Shown piece by piece: positions 9,311 through 17,086 of a DNA stretch of 33,182 nucleotides. The DNA is from Planctomycetota bacterium. GTDB taxonomy: Bacteria; Planctomycetota; Phycisphaerae; Phycisphaerales; UBA1924. Numbering within the stretch: the first letter of the stretch is position 1; each line of letters opens with the position of its first letter. Made by a program: the position numbers and the translations under genes. The notes beneath the pieces are model-generated. The model saw only the letters and a program-made list of their open reading frames with translations. It was not told the origin of the DNA and did no database searches. Location: the NCBI GenBank assembly GCA_030950285.1, contig JAUZRR010000005.1, positions 1 through 33,182 of the forward strand, in the 5' to 3' direction.

Positions 9311-12300
9311 TTACGCTGTTTGCCCCACAGCGTCGGCATCACGATCGCTCAGCATACCGCCGTCGGCACGCGCTTTGACCGTCCCGTCGCGTTTCCAGCT
9401 GCGATCACACCGAGGCTCGTTTCGGAGGTCAATGAGCACCGGAGCCGCGGCGGTCGCGTCGAGTTCCACCCGACTCACCCCGTGCAGGTCCGCAAGATCG
9501 AGCACGTCAAAGCCATCGAGCAGGCCATCGGGGTTTGGCAGCGTGAGTCCCGCATCGAGCGGGTTCTCAACGCCGAGCTCGGACTTGCCCTTCTCCAACG
9601 CCAGCAGCCCCGCGTCGCGGAGTTGCATGATCTTCGCCCACCGCTCGTCGGCGGTCGCGTCAAACGCCCGATCTCGCCCGGCCGAGAGGAACGTCTCGGT
9701 ATGGACCGAACGCTCGATGTCTTTGGGATCAACCCGGTGCAGCGCCCGCCACGTTTCGTCTGCGGTGTGCGGCAGTATCGGCGCGAGCAGACGCGAGAGC
9801 CCGTCGGTGATGTCCCAGAGCACCGTCTGCGTCCGCCGCCGTCTCGGCGCGTCGATCTTGTCGCAGTAGAGCCGGTCCTTGACCGCTGCGAGATAGACCG
9901 AACTAAGCGTGTCGTTGCAGAAGTCGTACAGCAACGAATGCGCCGCGCGGAAATCGTACCGCTCGTAAGCACCGATCACGTCTTTTTCCAGAGCGTCGTA
10001 CGCTGCGAGCGCCCAGCTGTCGATCGAAGTCGCGGGCATGTCGGCTGTCGAGACACAGTGCCCGTCGTCGCACCCGGGCGTACCGGGAGTGAAATCGGCG
10101 AGGTTGCTGAGCATAAACCGCAGCGTGTTCCGCACCTTGCGGTAGCTCTCCCCCGCGAGCTTGAAGAACTCGTCATCGACCTTCATGTCGTTCTCGTAGC
10201 TCAGCGAACAGACCCACCAGCGGATGACGTCGGCGCCGTAGAGCTTGAACAGGTCGCCCACGGTGTGCCCGGCGCTCTTGCTGAGTTTCTTGCCGTCTTT
10301 CCCAACCATAAACCCGTGCGTGAGCACCGCACGGAACGGCGGCTTACCCGTCACGCCCAGCGAGATCAGAAGCGACGACTGGAACCATCCGCGGTGCTGA
10401 TCGGAGCCTTCGAGATAGAGCTCGACCGGAACCCCGTCGTCGCCGATGCGTTCACGCATGCACCCGTTCCACGTGGAACCCGACTCGAACCATACGTCGA
10501 GGATGTCCGGGCCTTTGGTGAGCACGGCAAACCCTGACCCGCGCAGACTGGTGCGCAGTCCATCCTCGATGTCGGGGTCGTCGTCCATGTCGTAATGGAC
10601 GAGCAGCTCTTCGGGCGTTCCCTTGAACCAGGCGTCGGATCCTTGCTCGCGGATGAGTGTGCCGACTGCGCGCACAACCGCCGCGGTCATCAGTGTTTGC
10701 CCGTCGGGCAGAAAGAACGCCGGGATCGGCAGCCCCCACGAGCGCTGGCGGCTGATGCACCAGTCGGGCCGCGTTTCGACCATGCCGCGCATGCGGTTGC
10801 GCCCCCATTCGGGCACAAAGCCGACCCCGGTCGCGACAGCATCGAGCGCAAGATCACGAAGACTCTTGCCCGCACGTTCGAGCGGCACGTCCACGCCGAT
10901 GAACCACTGCTCGGTGCAGCGGAAGATCACCGGCGTCTTGCTGCGCCAGTCGTGCGGGTAGCTGTGCATAAACCGGTGCGAGTAGAACAGGTGGCCGCTG
11001 GAGCGGAGCCGATCGGTGATCTGCTCGTTGGCGTCCCAGATGTCGAGCCCGCGCAGCCACTCGGGCACGGTTTCGTCGTAGGTGCCGTCGTGTCGCACCG
11101 GGCAGTACACCGGCAGCCCGACACGGTCGCCGGTCTGGAAGTCGTCGGCGCCATGCCCCGGCGCGGTGTGGACAAGCCCCGTGCCGTCCTCAAGCGTGAC
11201 GTACTCGGCCTCGACTACGGTGTAGCACGTCGAGGTGTCGGCGTCGGGCTCACCCAGGGGCTTGGGCGCAGCTTCCACAAACGGATGGCGGTAGTGCAGC
11301 CCGGCCAGGGCGCTGCCCTTGGCGGTCGCGAGCACCTCGACCTGCTCGGCTTTCGCGGCTTTGGTCACCTTCTCGAGCAGCTCGCTCGCAAGCACAGTGA
11401 CATTGCCATCGACCTGCACGAGCGAATACTCGAACCGCGTATTCACCGCGATCGCCAGGTTCGCCGGCAGCGTCCAGGGCGTGGTCGTCCAGATCATGAA
11501 GCTGGGCGTTTGGCCGAGGTCGCGATCCGTGCGCGCAGCTTCGTCGATGCCAAATGCCGCATACACGGCCGCGGCATCGACCGCCTCAAAGTCCACGTAG
11601 ACAGACAAGTCTTCACGGTCCTGATACTCGAGTTCGGCTTCGGCCAGCGCGGTCTCGTTGGCGATGCTCCAGTGGACAGGCTTGAGCGCACGGAACACCA
11701 GCCCCTGCTCGACGAGTGTCGCCAGCGCGTCGAGTACCGCTCCCTCGAACGGGGGGGCCATCGTCAGGTACGGGGCGTCGTAGTCGGCAAGGGTCATCAG
11801 CCGTTCGAGTTCGCCCGCTTGGAGCTTGACCTGTTTCTGGGCGTACCGCTTGCACTCGCTGCGGATCGCGCTCTTGCGCGCGTCGTCGTCGAGCGATTTG
11901 ATCTTCTCGATCTTGCCGCTCTCGACAAGATCAGAGACAACGCGGTGCTCGATCGGCAGGCCGTGGCAGTCCCACCCGGGCACAAAGGGCGTGTCAAAGC
12001 CCATCATGGTGCGCGAGCGGACGACCAGGTCCTTGAGCGTTTTGTTGAGGACGTGTCCCAGATGGATCGACCCGTTGGCGTAGGGCGGCCCGTCGTGGAA
12101 GGTGAACCGGGGGCGGTCCTTGCCCAGTTCGCGGAGCCGTTCGTAGAGCTTCATCTTTTTCCAGCGTTTGACGCTGTTCGGCTCGTTCTGCACGAGGTTG
12201 GCTTTCATGGGAAAGCTCGTCTTGGGCAGGTTGAGGGTGCCGCGGTATTTGTTCTCGGGCTTGGCAGATTTCTTCTGTACGGGCGCGTTGCTCATGGGTG

Positions 12301-12319
12301 GGTTCTCGATGCGCAGCAT
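9311..12319 (-). CDS. ileS: Isoleucyl-tRNA synthetase
   Basis: This class I synthetase (1002 residues) charges tRNA-Ile with isoleucine. The HIGH-type signature is HLGH at 86-89 (PPYANGSIHLGHV) and the KMSKS-type signature is KLSKS at 678-682. Between them lie the editing (CP1) domain and the WDCHGLPIE motif; an anticodon-binding region follows. The C-terminal zinc-ribbon is eroded. The usual CxxC...CxxC appears as C971-x-x-S974 and S991-x-x-D994, so three of four ligands are missing although the surrounding SWK and DADAV sequence is kept. The ATG at 12319 is preceded by AGGTG, which is buried in a hairpin. A second in-frame ATG at 12295 (MSNAP) has no clear ribosome binding site. The leader carries a T-box-like element, described separately. 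The identity is certain; the exact start is less so. Confidence 0.97.
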   Translation of the reverse strand: MLRIENPPMSNAPVQKKSAKPENKYRGTLNLPKTSFPMKANLVQNEPNSVKRWKKMKLYERLRELGKDRPRFTFHDGPPYANGSIHLGHVLNKTLKDLVVRSRTMMGFDTPFVPGWDCHGLPIEHRVVSDLVESGKIEKIKSLDDDARKSAIRSECKRYAQKQVKLQAGELERLMTLADYDAPYLTMAPPFEGAVLDALATLVEQGLVFRALKPVHWSIANETALAEAELEYQDREDLSVYVDFEAVDAAAVYAAFGIDEAARTDRDLGQTPSFMIWTTTPWTLPANLAIAVNTRFEYSLVQVDGNVTVLASELLEKVTKAAKAEQVEVLATAKGSALAGLHYRHPFVEAAPKPLGEPDADTSTCYTVVEAEYVTLEDGTGLVHTAPGHGADDFQTGDRVGLPVYCPVRHDGTYDETVPEWLRGLDIWDANEQITDRLRSSGHLFYSHRFMHSYPHDWRSKTPVIFRCTEQWFIGVDVPLERAGKSLRDLALDAVATGVGFVPEWGRNRMRGMVETRPDWCISRQRSWGLPIPAFFLPDGQTLMTAAVVRAVGTLIREQGSDAWFKGTPEELLVHYDMDDDPDIEDGLRTSLRGSGFAVLTKGPDILDVWFESGSTWNGCMRERIGDDGVPVELYLEGSDQHRGWFQSSLLISLGVTGKPPFRAVLTHGFMVGKDGKKLSKSAGHTVGDLFKLYGADVIRWWVCSLSYENDMKVDDEFFKLAGESYRKVRNTLRFMLSNLADFTPGTPGCDDGHCVSTADMPATSIDSWALAAYDALEKDVIGAYERYDFRAAHSLLYDFCNDTLSSVYLAAVKDRLYCDKIDAPRRRRTQTVLWDITDGLSRLLAPILPHTADETWRALHRVDPKDIERSVHTETFLSAGRDRAFDATADERWAKIMQLRDAGLLALEKGKSELGVENPLDAGLTLPNPDGLLDGFDVLDLADLHGVSRVELDATAAAPVLIDLRNEPRCDRSWKRDGTVKARADGGMLSDRDADAVGQTA

Positions 12320-12430
12320 CTCACCTGCGTCGCAGGTGTGCCGGGTGGTTGGATGTCAAGGGTAGGGGACAGGGCCGGCGGAGGTGCCACCCTGTACACG
12401 ATGCCGCCCCGCAGCGAGTGGCCGGGGCGG
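12320..12430 (-). promoter_or_regulatory. T-box-like riboswitch candidate controlling ileS translation
   Basis: Read on the ileS strand, a T-box core AGGGUGGCACC occurs at 12393-12383. It sits inside ACAGGG (12395-12390) and CCCUGU (12374-12369), which pair over 6 bp and leave UGGCACC as a 7-nt bulge, the geometry of a T-box antiterminator/antisequestrator. Just upstream is an 8-bp hairpin (CCGCCCCG with CGGGGCGG, 12430-12404) in the place of Stem III. Downstream, CACCTGC-GAC-GCAGGTG (12338-12322) forms a hairpin that hides the Shine-Dalgarno of the ATG at 12319. The GGGUGG of the core could instead pair with CCACCC at 12348-12343, giving an alternative fold. There is no terminator, so control would act on translation. 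Stem I is not resolved; an Ile AUC triplet lies in a hairpin loop at 12509-12507. The motif matches are seen; the function is inferred. Confidence 0.6.
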
Positions 12431-12648
12431 AAATCCCAGCTCACGCCCCGCGGGGCATGGGAATTCGGCCGCAGCGCAAACGCACCGCCAGCCCGTGGCA
12501 CGTGCCGATCGGAGCACCGTCGCGGGTTTGCATGGCGTGTCTGCGGATCATGGCTGAATACTCGGCTCTTCGGGCGTACCGATCCATGTCCATGGGCAAC
12601 TCCGGGTTTTTTTGCAGGTCGGCCGCACACAAACACCCGGAAGCTCGG
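12431..12648. other. Long upstream part of the ileS leader, no gene
   Basis: About 220 nt between the stop of the upstream leftward gene and the T-box-like core. On the ileS strand it contains several hairpins: TCCGGGT with ACCCGGA across an A-rich loop (about 12642-12601), GTGC with GCAC around a loop holding AUC (12517-12502), and the palindrome GCCCCGCGGGGC (12456-12445). A 50-codon frame starts at an ATG near 12592, but it lacks a ribosome binding site and any isoleucine run, so it is not a convincing leader peptide. The stretch could hold the Stem I/II part of the T-box. Confidence 0.45.
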
Positions 12649-13200
12649 CTACCGCTGAGTCTTGTGCTCAAAGATCGTCTGCGAGCGCAGCACGATCCCC
12701 TGGTTGGCCCGCAGGTGGTACGCCTGCACATGGATCTCGTCGCAGTGCGTCTGGATATCAAGCATGGACAGGCACCGCCCGGCGTCATCCTCCCAGAGGC
12801 GGATCATCGCTTTGGAATCGCGGCCGAAGGCCAGGAGCTCTTCAAACGTCGAGATATAGAGGTTTTCCGCGAGCGTTTCGGTCTGGACCGTGGTGATGTA
12901 GTTGAGCGGCGTGCCCTTGAAGGCGTGGTCGTAGTCGCGTTCGCCGGCGCACAGAAACGCCGTGACGACCCCCGTGTTCGGGAGGCCGCGGTCGAGATCG
13001 GTGAGCAACTCGCAGGCACAGAGCTTGCCGATCTCGAAGCGGAGAACGTGACTGCCGTCCATGAGCCAGGCCTCGAACTCGTACCCGTTGAGCCGCTCGA
13101 CGCGGCGCTCCTGGAGGTCGAAAAACTCGGGGTGCAAAGCGCGATCGTACAGAATGATCTGGTAGGTTTGCAGGCTATTGATACGAGCAGACGTTTCCAT
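12649..13200 (-). CDS. Conserved uncharacterised planctomycete protein
   Basis: A 183-residue soluble protein with no signal peptide or membrane segment. It begins METSARINSLQTYQIILYD and has well-conserved-looking stretches such as CACELLTDLDRGLP, VVTAFLCAGERDYDH and VQTETLAENLYISTFEELL. The sequence style matches an uncharacterised family I associate with planctomycetes, but I cannot give a function or a firm domain name. The start is supported by GAGGG 6 nt upstream. It lies ahead of ileS on the same strand, separated by the long structured leader, so the two are probably not one operon. A near-palindrome TGACCGGTCA lies about 33 nt upstream of its start. Confidence 0.8.
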   Translation of the reverse strand: METSARINSLQTYQIILYDRALHPEFFDLQERRVERLNGYEFEAWLMDGSHVLRFEIGKLCACELLTDLDRGLPNTGVVTAFLCAGERDYDHAFKGTPLNYITTVQTETLAENLYISTFEELLAFGRDSKAMIRLWEDDAGRCLSMLDIQTHCDEIHVQAYHLRANQGIVLRSQTIFEHKTQR

Positions 13201-13472
13201 GTGTGCCCTCGATTCGTTCGGGTCGGATGAGTTGACCGGTCAGGCCAAGGCTGCAGCGTGGCTCCGCCACAAAGGTTTGCAGACGCTTACAAACGAGTTT
13301 TTGCCTCAACCCCCCTGATACCCCCAGAGGTGGGCTCCACACCTTGTTGGGGTAGGGAACCACGGCAGGCACAACATATCAGATCAAAGGGGGGCAAGTC
13401 CAGAGAATTTTGCATACTCCGCCAGAAAAATGGATAAGCTGGGGGACGTGCCGAGGATGAAGCCACTCCGCA
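13201..13472. promoter_or_regulatory. Divergent intergenic region with a palindrome and a possible promoter
   Basis: 272 nt between a leftward and a rightward gene. It holds the perfect 10-nt palindrome TGACCGGTCA at 13233-13242, a possible operator. A weak promoter-like pair reads toward the HEAT-repeat gene: TTGCAT at 13410-13415 and GATAAG at 13433-13438, spaced by 17 nt. The region is less GC-rich than its neighbours between 13395 and 13440, as expected for a promoter. No gene is seen. Confidence 0.35.
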
Positions 13473-15611
13473 ATGGACGCCAAACGCCAGCCAACCCGGA
13501 TTCTCTCGAAACTCGCTCCTGGCGAGCGGATCGCGGCGGTTGCCTCGGCCTGGCTGTACGCGGCAGCGGAGGAGCGGTGTGCGTTCGGGTGGCTTCTGCT
13601 CGAACTGGCAGAGAAGGAAGACCGCGCGGCCCAGAACCGGTGGCGTCCCCGTACGCAGGATGTGGCCGACCGAGCGCTGGGTCTGCTCGCCAGTGGATGG
13701 ACCGAGGTCGGCAGCGATGTGCAGAAGCTGGCGATCGCAGTGGGGCGGGGCCGGTGGACGGGCGCGATCGGGACGCTGGATGAGGAGCGTGTGCTCACCG
13801 CCGGACGAGCCCTGAGCGAACTGGCGATGGATTCCGACGATGCCGCGTTTCTGCCGGCGCTCGGACTGTTGCTTCGGCAGGGCCAGAGCAAGAGCGTGCA
13901 CTGGTCGGCACGGGCGCTCCTGGCGTTGGCGCTGCGGCAGGTGTCGCCGATTCCCGCCGAGTGGCTCGGCCTGGGGAGCGACGCGGCGTTGCTGCGGCCG
14001 CCGCTCGATCCAGAGCCACGGGACTGGGTGCCCGCGGATGTACAGGCTTTGCTCGTTGCGGTGGCAGAGGGAGTCAGCGCGTTCGAGACGCACGGCCGTC
14101 GTGAGGTGCTGCTGGCGGCCTTGGTGTTGTTGGAAGGGCCCCGTCGCCGCCTGTCCCCGACCGATCCTCTCGCCGCGATCGCCCGCGATCCCGAGCGTGC
14201 TGCGTTTGCGACGTTGCGGACCGCGTTCCGCCGGGGCAGGGTGCCGCTGGCGAGACAGCGGGCGTGGGTCTGGCTGCGTGAAGACTCGCTGGCCGCGGCG
14301 TGTCTGGACCGCCTGGGCAGAGCAAAGACTCGTGCCGACCACGGGGTCGTGCTGGAACTGGGACATCTCTCGCTGGCACCGGCGCGGCGTCGTCGGCTCT
14401 CGCTGCTCTCGATCGCCACCCGCCCGGCGCCCGCTCGCACAACGCCGCCCGGCGTCTCGGGCGGAACCAGATTGCACCCCGAAGGCCCGCTGCCGGATCG
14501 TGCCGCGCTCGCCAGCCTCTCGGTGGTTGCCCGTCGGCAGTTGCCGAGGTGTGTCTCGGCGATGGAAGGCACCCGGGCTTCGACAGCGTTGGCGTTCGAG
14601 GGCTTGCTGACCGACAGCGATCCGGTCGCACGGCTGGCTGCGGCTCGGGCGGTGCCGGCGTCGGGGGTCCGAGACTACTGCTTTGATGCGGCTGCGCCCG
14701 TCGCAAGGCACGCGGCGCTCCGCGCGTGTTCGGTCGGGATTGCCGAGTCGTCCCGGTCGCGCGGGGGCGATGCCTCGCGGCGGCGCGATGCTCGCACGCT
14801 TGGTCGCTCGCCGCACGCGGCGGTCCGGGCGATCGCGCAGCAGGAACTTGACAGGGTGTGCGTCGGGCAGAGGTCGGCGCTCTCGCGTCTCGCGGCCCGG
14901 CGACTCTGGCACGCCGACCCGGCCGCGTTTGCCGAGTGGATGCGAGAGATGGTCGAGGGGCCGGTGGCGAGCGCTGTGGACGCGATCATGACCGCTCGGA
15001 GCATCGGCGCTGTCGCGTGCGTCGAGACGAGGTTGCTCTCGATCGTGCGCGATTCGATGGCGGATCCGGGCGGGCGCGACCCCAGGGTTGTCGCGACCGC
15101 CGTCGCGTGCCTGGGCGTGCTCTCGACCGCGAGGGTTGTCTCGCTGCTCGAGGGCTGCATGTTTCGCCACGCCGACCCGCGGGTGCGGAGCAACGCGGCT
15201 GAGGCGCTGGGAAGGCAGCGTCGTCTCCCCCCGGCCGCGCGGCTCGAGGGCAAGGTCTTCGACGACGAACACCACCGGGTGCGCGGCAGCGTCGTGCGCG
15301 CCGCGATGGCGATCGAACCGAAAGCTGGAAGCAAACAGGTCATCCACGCGATCGACGTGGTCACCGACATGCTGACCGACTCGCGACCCGCGCACAGGCT
15401 CGCGGGTGTGTGGGTGGTGCAGCGGTCGCTCGGGCCGGGCAGCGAAGGCGCGTTCGGCACCAGATGGGATCGGCTCGTTGGGCGGGTGCGGTGGCTCGCC
15501 GACGAGGACGCCGATGTTGCGATCCGTCGGCGGGCGAGCGTGATCACCCACCGCGTCGATGCGGCGATGGTCGGCCTGGGACCAAACTCGGCCGGAGCGA
15601 TGACGCCGTGA
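13473..15611 (+). CDS. Large HEAT-repeat-like helical protein of unknown function
   Basis: A 712-residue protein made mainly of helical, Ala/Leu/Arg-rich segments. The C-terminal part shows HEAT-like repeats, for example FRHADPRVRSNAAEALG (about residue 565), VVATAVACLGVLS and DEHHRVRGSVVRAAMAIE. Such solenoids usually act as protein-protein scaffolds. There is no signal peptide or membrane span, so it is probably cytoplasmic. The start ATG at 13473 has only a poor ribosome binding site (GAGGA is 16 nt away). Its stop overlaps the GTG start of the next gene (GTGA), so the two products are probably made together and the HEAT protein may dock on the membrane partner. The partner idea is inference. 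I do not recognise a named family. Confidence 0.75.
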   Translation: MDAKRQPTRILSKLAPGERIAAVASAWLYAAAEERCAFGWLLLELAEKEDRAAQNRWRPRTQDVADRALGLLASGWTEVGSDVQKLAIAVGRGRWTGAIGTLDEERVLTAGRALSELAMDSDDAAFLPALGLLLRQGQSKSVHWSARALLALALRQVSPIPAEWLGLGSDAALLRPPLDPEPRDWVPADVQALLVAVAEGVSAFETHGRREVLLAALVLLEGPRRRLSPTDPLAAIARDPERAAFATLRTAFRRGRVPLARQRAWVWLREDSLAAACLDRLGRAKTRADHGVVLELGHLSLAPARRRRLSLLSIATRPAPARTTPPGVSGGTRLHPEGPLPDRAALASLSVVARRQLPRCVSAMEGTRASTALAFEGLLTDSDPVARLAAARAVPASGVRDYCFDAAAPVARHAALRACSVGIAESSRSRGGDASRRRDARTLGRSPHAAVRAIAQQELDRVCVGQRSALSRLAARRLWHADPAAFAEWMREMVEGPVASAVDAIMTARSIGAVACVETRLLSIVRDSMADPGGRDPRVVATAVACLGVLSTARVVSLLEGCMFRHADPRVRSNAAEALGRQRRLPPAARLEGKVFDDEHHRVRGSVVRAAMAIEPKAGSKQVIHAIDVVTDMLTDSRPAHRLAGVWVVQRSLGPGSEGAFGTRWDRLVGRVRWLADEDADVAIRRRASVITHRVDAAMVGLGPNSAGAMTP

Positions 15612-16099
15612 ACACTGCACTTGATCAACTCATTGCGTTGCAAAGCACAAGCGGTGCGGGCAGCGGCATCCAACGCGAATCGCCCATCCGCACCATCATC
15701 CGCCAGAACCGCGAGGCGGGTGTCGAGCCCCTGCAACGCACCGAGATCCCCACGATGCTGGTGGTCTGGTTGCTGGTTGCAGCGATCGTGCTCGGCATCA
15801 CGGCGTGGTGGATCAACCGCCGCGCGACCCGGGCGGTTTCTGCCGAGGCATCCGCAGAGCGCAAGCTCGCCCGCGGGCTGCGGCTCGGCCGAGCGGCGCG
15901 GAATCTCCTGCCGGAGTTGGAACGGGCGACTGGCATCCCGACGCTGGCGCTGCTCGCGAGCAGGTCGGCCCTCCGGCGCGCCATGGAGATGCCCGAAGCG
16001 GGAAATCTGTCGGGCAAACCCGGCTGGCAGCGGCTCGAAGCGCTCGTTGCTTCGGCATCCGAATCGATGGAATACGTCAAACATACGGATTCCGTTTAG
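15608..16099 (+). CDS. Small single-pass membrane protein coupled to the HEAT-repeat protein
   Basis: A 163-residue protein read from a GTG that overlaps the upstream stop by 4 nt (GTGA); GGAG lies 10 nt upstream of the GTG. It begins with a soluble segment of about 52 residues, then one membrane span (TMLVVWLLVAAIVLGITAWW), then a basic, helical C-terminal tail ending YVKHTDSV. The positive residues just after the span (NRRATR) predict a cytoplasmic C-terminus. No family is recognised. The tight coupling to a helical scaffold protein suggests a membrane anchor for it, which is inference. Confidence 0.7.
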   Translation: MNTALDQLIALQSTSGAGSGIQRESPIRTIIRQNREAGVEPLQRTEIPTMLVVWLLVAAIVLGITAWWINRRATRAVSAEASAERKLARGLRLGRAARNLLPELERATGIPTLALLASRSALRRAMEMPEAGNLSGKPGWQRLEALVASASESMEYVKHTDSV

Positions 16100-16123
16100 A
16101 CCTTGTGCCTTGCCGTTTCCTGC

Positions 16124-16258
16124 TTCCCCTCCCGCGCCCCGCGGGAGGGGGTTGGGGGGAGGGTGCCTTTCTGCTATTGGTACGTTGGCTCCTCGCTGGC
16201 GCTTCGGGCTCGGTGGTCCTCTGCACGGTACCAACGCGCGAGCATATTTCGGAATATG
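16124..16258. repeat. Intergenic repeat-like elements and hairpins between convergent genes
   Basis: Between two convergent genes lies a G/C-biased block, CTCCCGCGCCCCGCGGGAG followed by G-runs (about 16129-16165). Next is a 58-nt segment bounded by inverted TTGGTAC (16177-16183) and GTACCAA (16228-16234) with the sequence CGCTGGCGCTTCGGGCTCG inside. Last is a small hairpin CATATT-TCGG-AATATG (16243-16258). These resemble dispersed intergenic repeats of planctomycete genomes; the last hairpin could end transcription from either side. Copy number cannot be judged from one window. Confidence 0.45.
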
Positions 16259-16267
16259 TATCAGCGT

Positions 16268-17086
16268 TCAGATCAGTCCTTGCGCCCGCACGAGCGTCGC
16301 ACCCGTGCGCACGTCTTCCACCCGCTGCGTGCCGCCTTCGCGTTCGACGACGAGATCGCACGCGAGACCGAGCTCGCGGTAGACGCCAAAGAACGCGTCC
16401 CAATCGACCGCGCCGCTGCCAGCGGGCTGTTCGGTACCCCATGTGCCGGGTGTCTTTGAGGGTGAGGCGTCCTTGATATGGATCTGCTTCACGCGAGGCG
16501 CGAGCGTGCGGATCGCGTCGATCGGATCGCCCATGCCGTAGAGGATCATGTTCGCCGGGTCGAAGTTGACCCCGACCGAGTCGGGCATCGCAGCAAGCAG
16601 GGGCAGCAGCGTGTCGGCGGCTTCCTGCCCGGTCTCAAAGGCGATCTGAATGTTGTGCGCATCGAAGAACGCCACGATCTGCCGACAGCGGTCGATGAGT
16701 TTGTTGCGCTCCGGGTCGGCGGTGTCGTGGGGAACGAATCCGATGTGAAAGGTGACGAGCCCGAGTCCTAGCCGGGCGGCGAGTTCGGCATTGTCTTTTG
16801 CCGCTGCGAGGTTGGTGTCCCACGTCGAGTCCGGGCGGACGCCCCCGGTTTCTTTGATGGTGTCGAGCGTCGAGTAGTCTTCGCCGGCCATCTCGATCAT
16901 GCCCGAGAGTATGGTGATTTCGGCGTCGGCCAGCGTTTTGACGGTCTGGGCTTCGTCCCACTCGCCCCGACGGATCGGGTCGAGCGCGAGCTGCACCGCG
17001 TCGAGGCCGCAAGCGTCGACCTTGGCAGCAAGATCGGCCGGCCCGGTGGGTTGCAGCGACCATGAACAGACAGCGAGCCGGGGCAT
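16268..17086 (-). CDS. Xylose-isomerase-like TIM-barrel sugar epimerase/isomerase
   Basis: A 272-residue member of the AP-endonuclease-2/xylose-isomerase-like TIM-barrel family, which in sugar clusters usually isomerises or epimerises a keto-sugar using a divalent metal. Likely metal ligands are visible in the expected order: Glu151 (AFETGQE), Asp176 (NFDPANMI), His203 (KQIHIKDA) and Glu248 or Glu250 (VVERE). There is no signal peptide, so it acts in the cytoplasm. The ATG shares its A with the stop of the upstream transporter gene (TGATG), indicating coupled translation. This fits import followed by isomerisation of the same sugar. The substrate is unknown. Confidence 0.87.
   Translation of the reverse strand: MPRLAVCSWSLQPTGPADLAAKVDACGLDAVQLALDPIRRGEWDEAQTVKTLADAEITILSGMIEMAGEDYSTLDTIKETGGVRPDSTWDTNLAAAKDNAELAARLGLGLVTFHIGFVPHDTADPERNKLIDRCRQIVAFFDAHNIQIAFETGQEAADTLLPLLAAMPDSVGVNFDPANMILYGMGDPIDAIRTLAPRVKQIHIKDASPSKTPGTWGTEQPAGSGAVDWDAFFGVYRELGLACDLVVEREGGTQRVEDVRTGATLVRAQGLI

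Noticed and set aside
12442..12592. Leader peptide upstream of ileS (about 50 codons)
   Set aside because: No ribosome binding site and no run of isoleucine codons; the T-box-like element explains the leader better.
12601..12642. Terminator between the uncharacterised protein gene and ileS
   Set aside because: The TCCGGGT/ACCCGGA pairing has a loop of over 25 nt, and no T-run follows on the leftward strand.
9299..12658. Long rightward open frames across ileS
   Set aside because: They are antisense shadows of a certain ileS, with Arg/Gly/Val-rich sequence typical of GC-rich complementary frames.
13287..15620. A 777-codon leftward open frame opposite the HEAT-repeat gene
   Set aside because: Arg/Pro/Ser-rich with no family motif; the rightward frame has the HEAT-like repeats and is coupled to the next gene.
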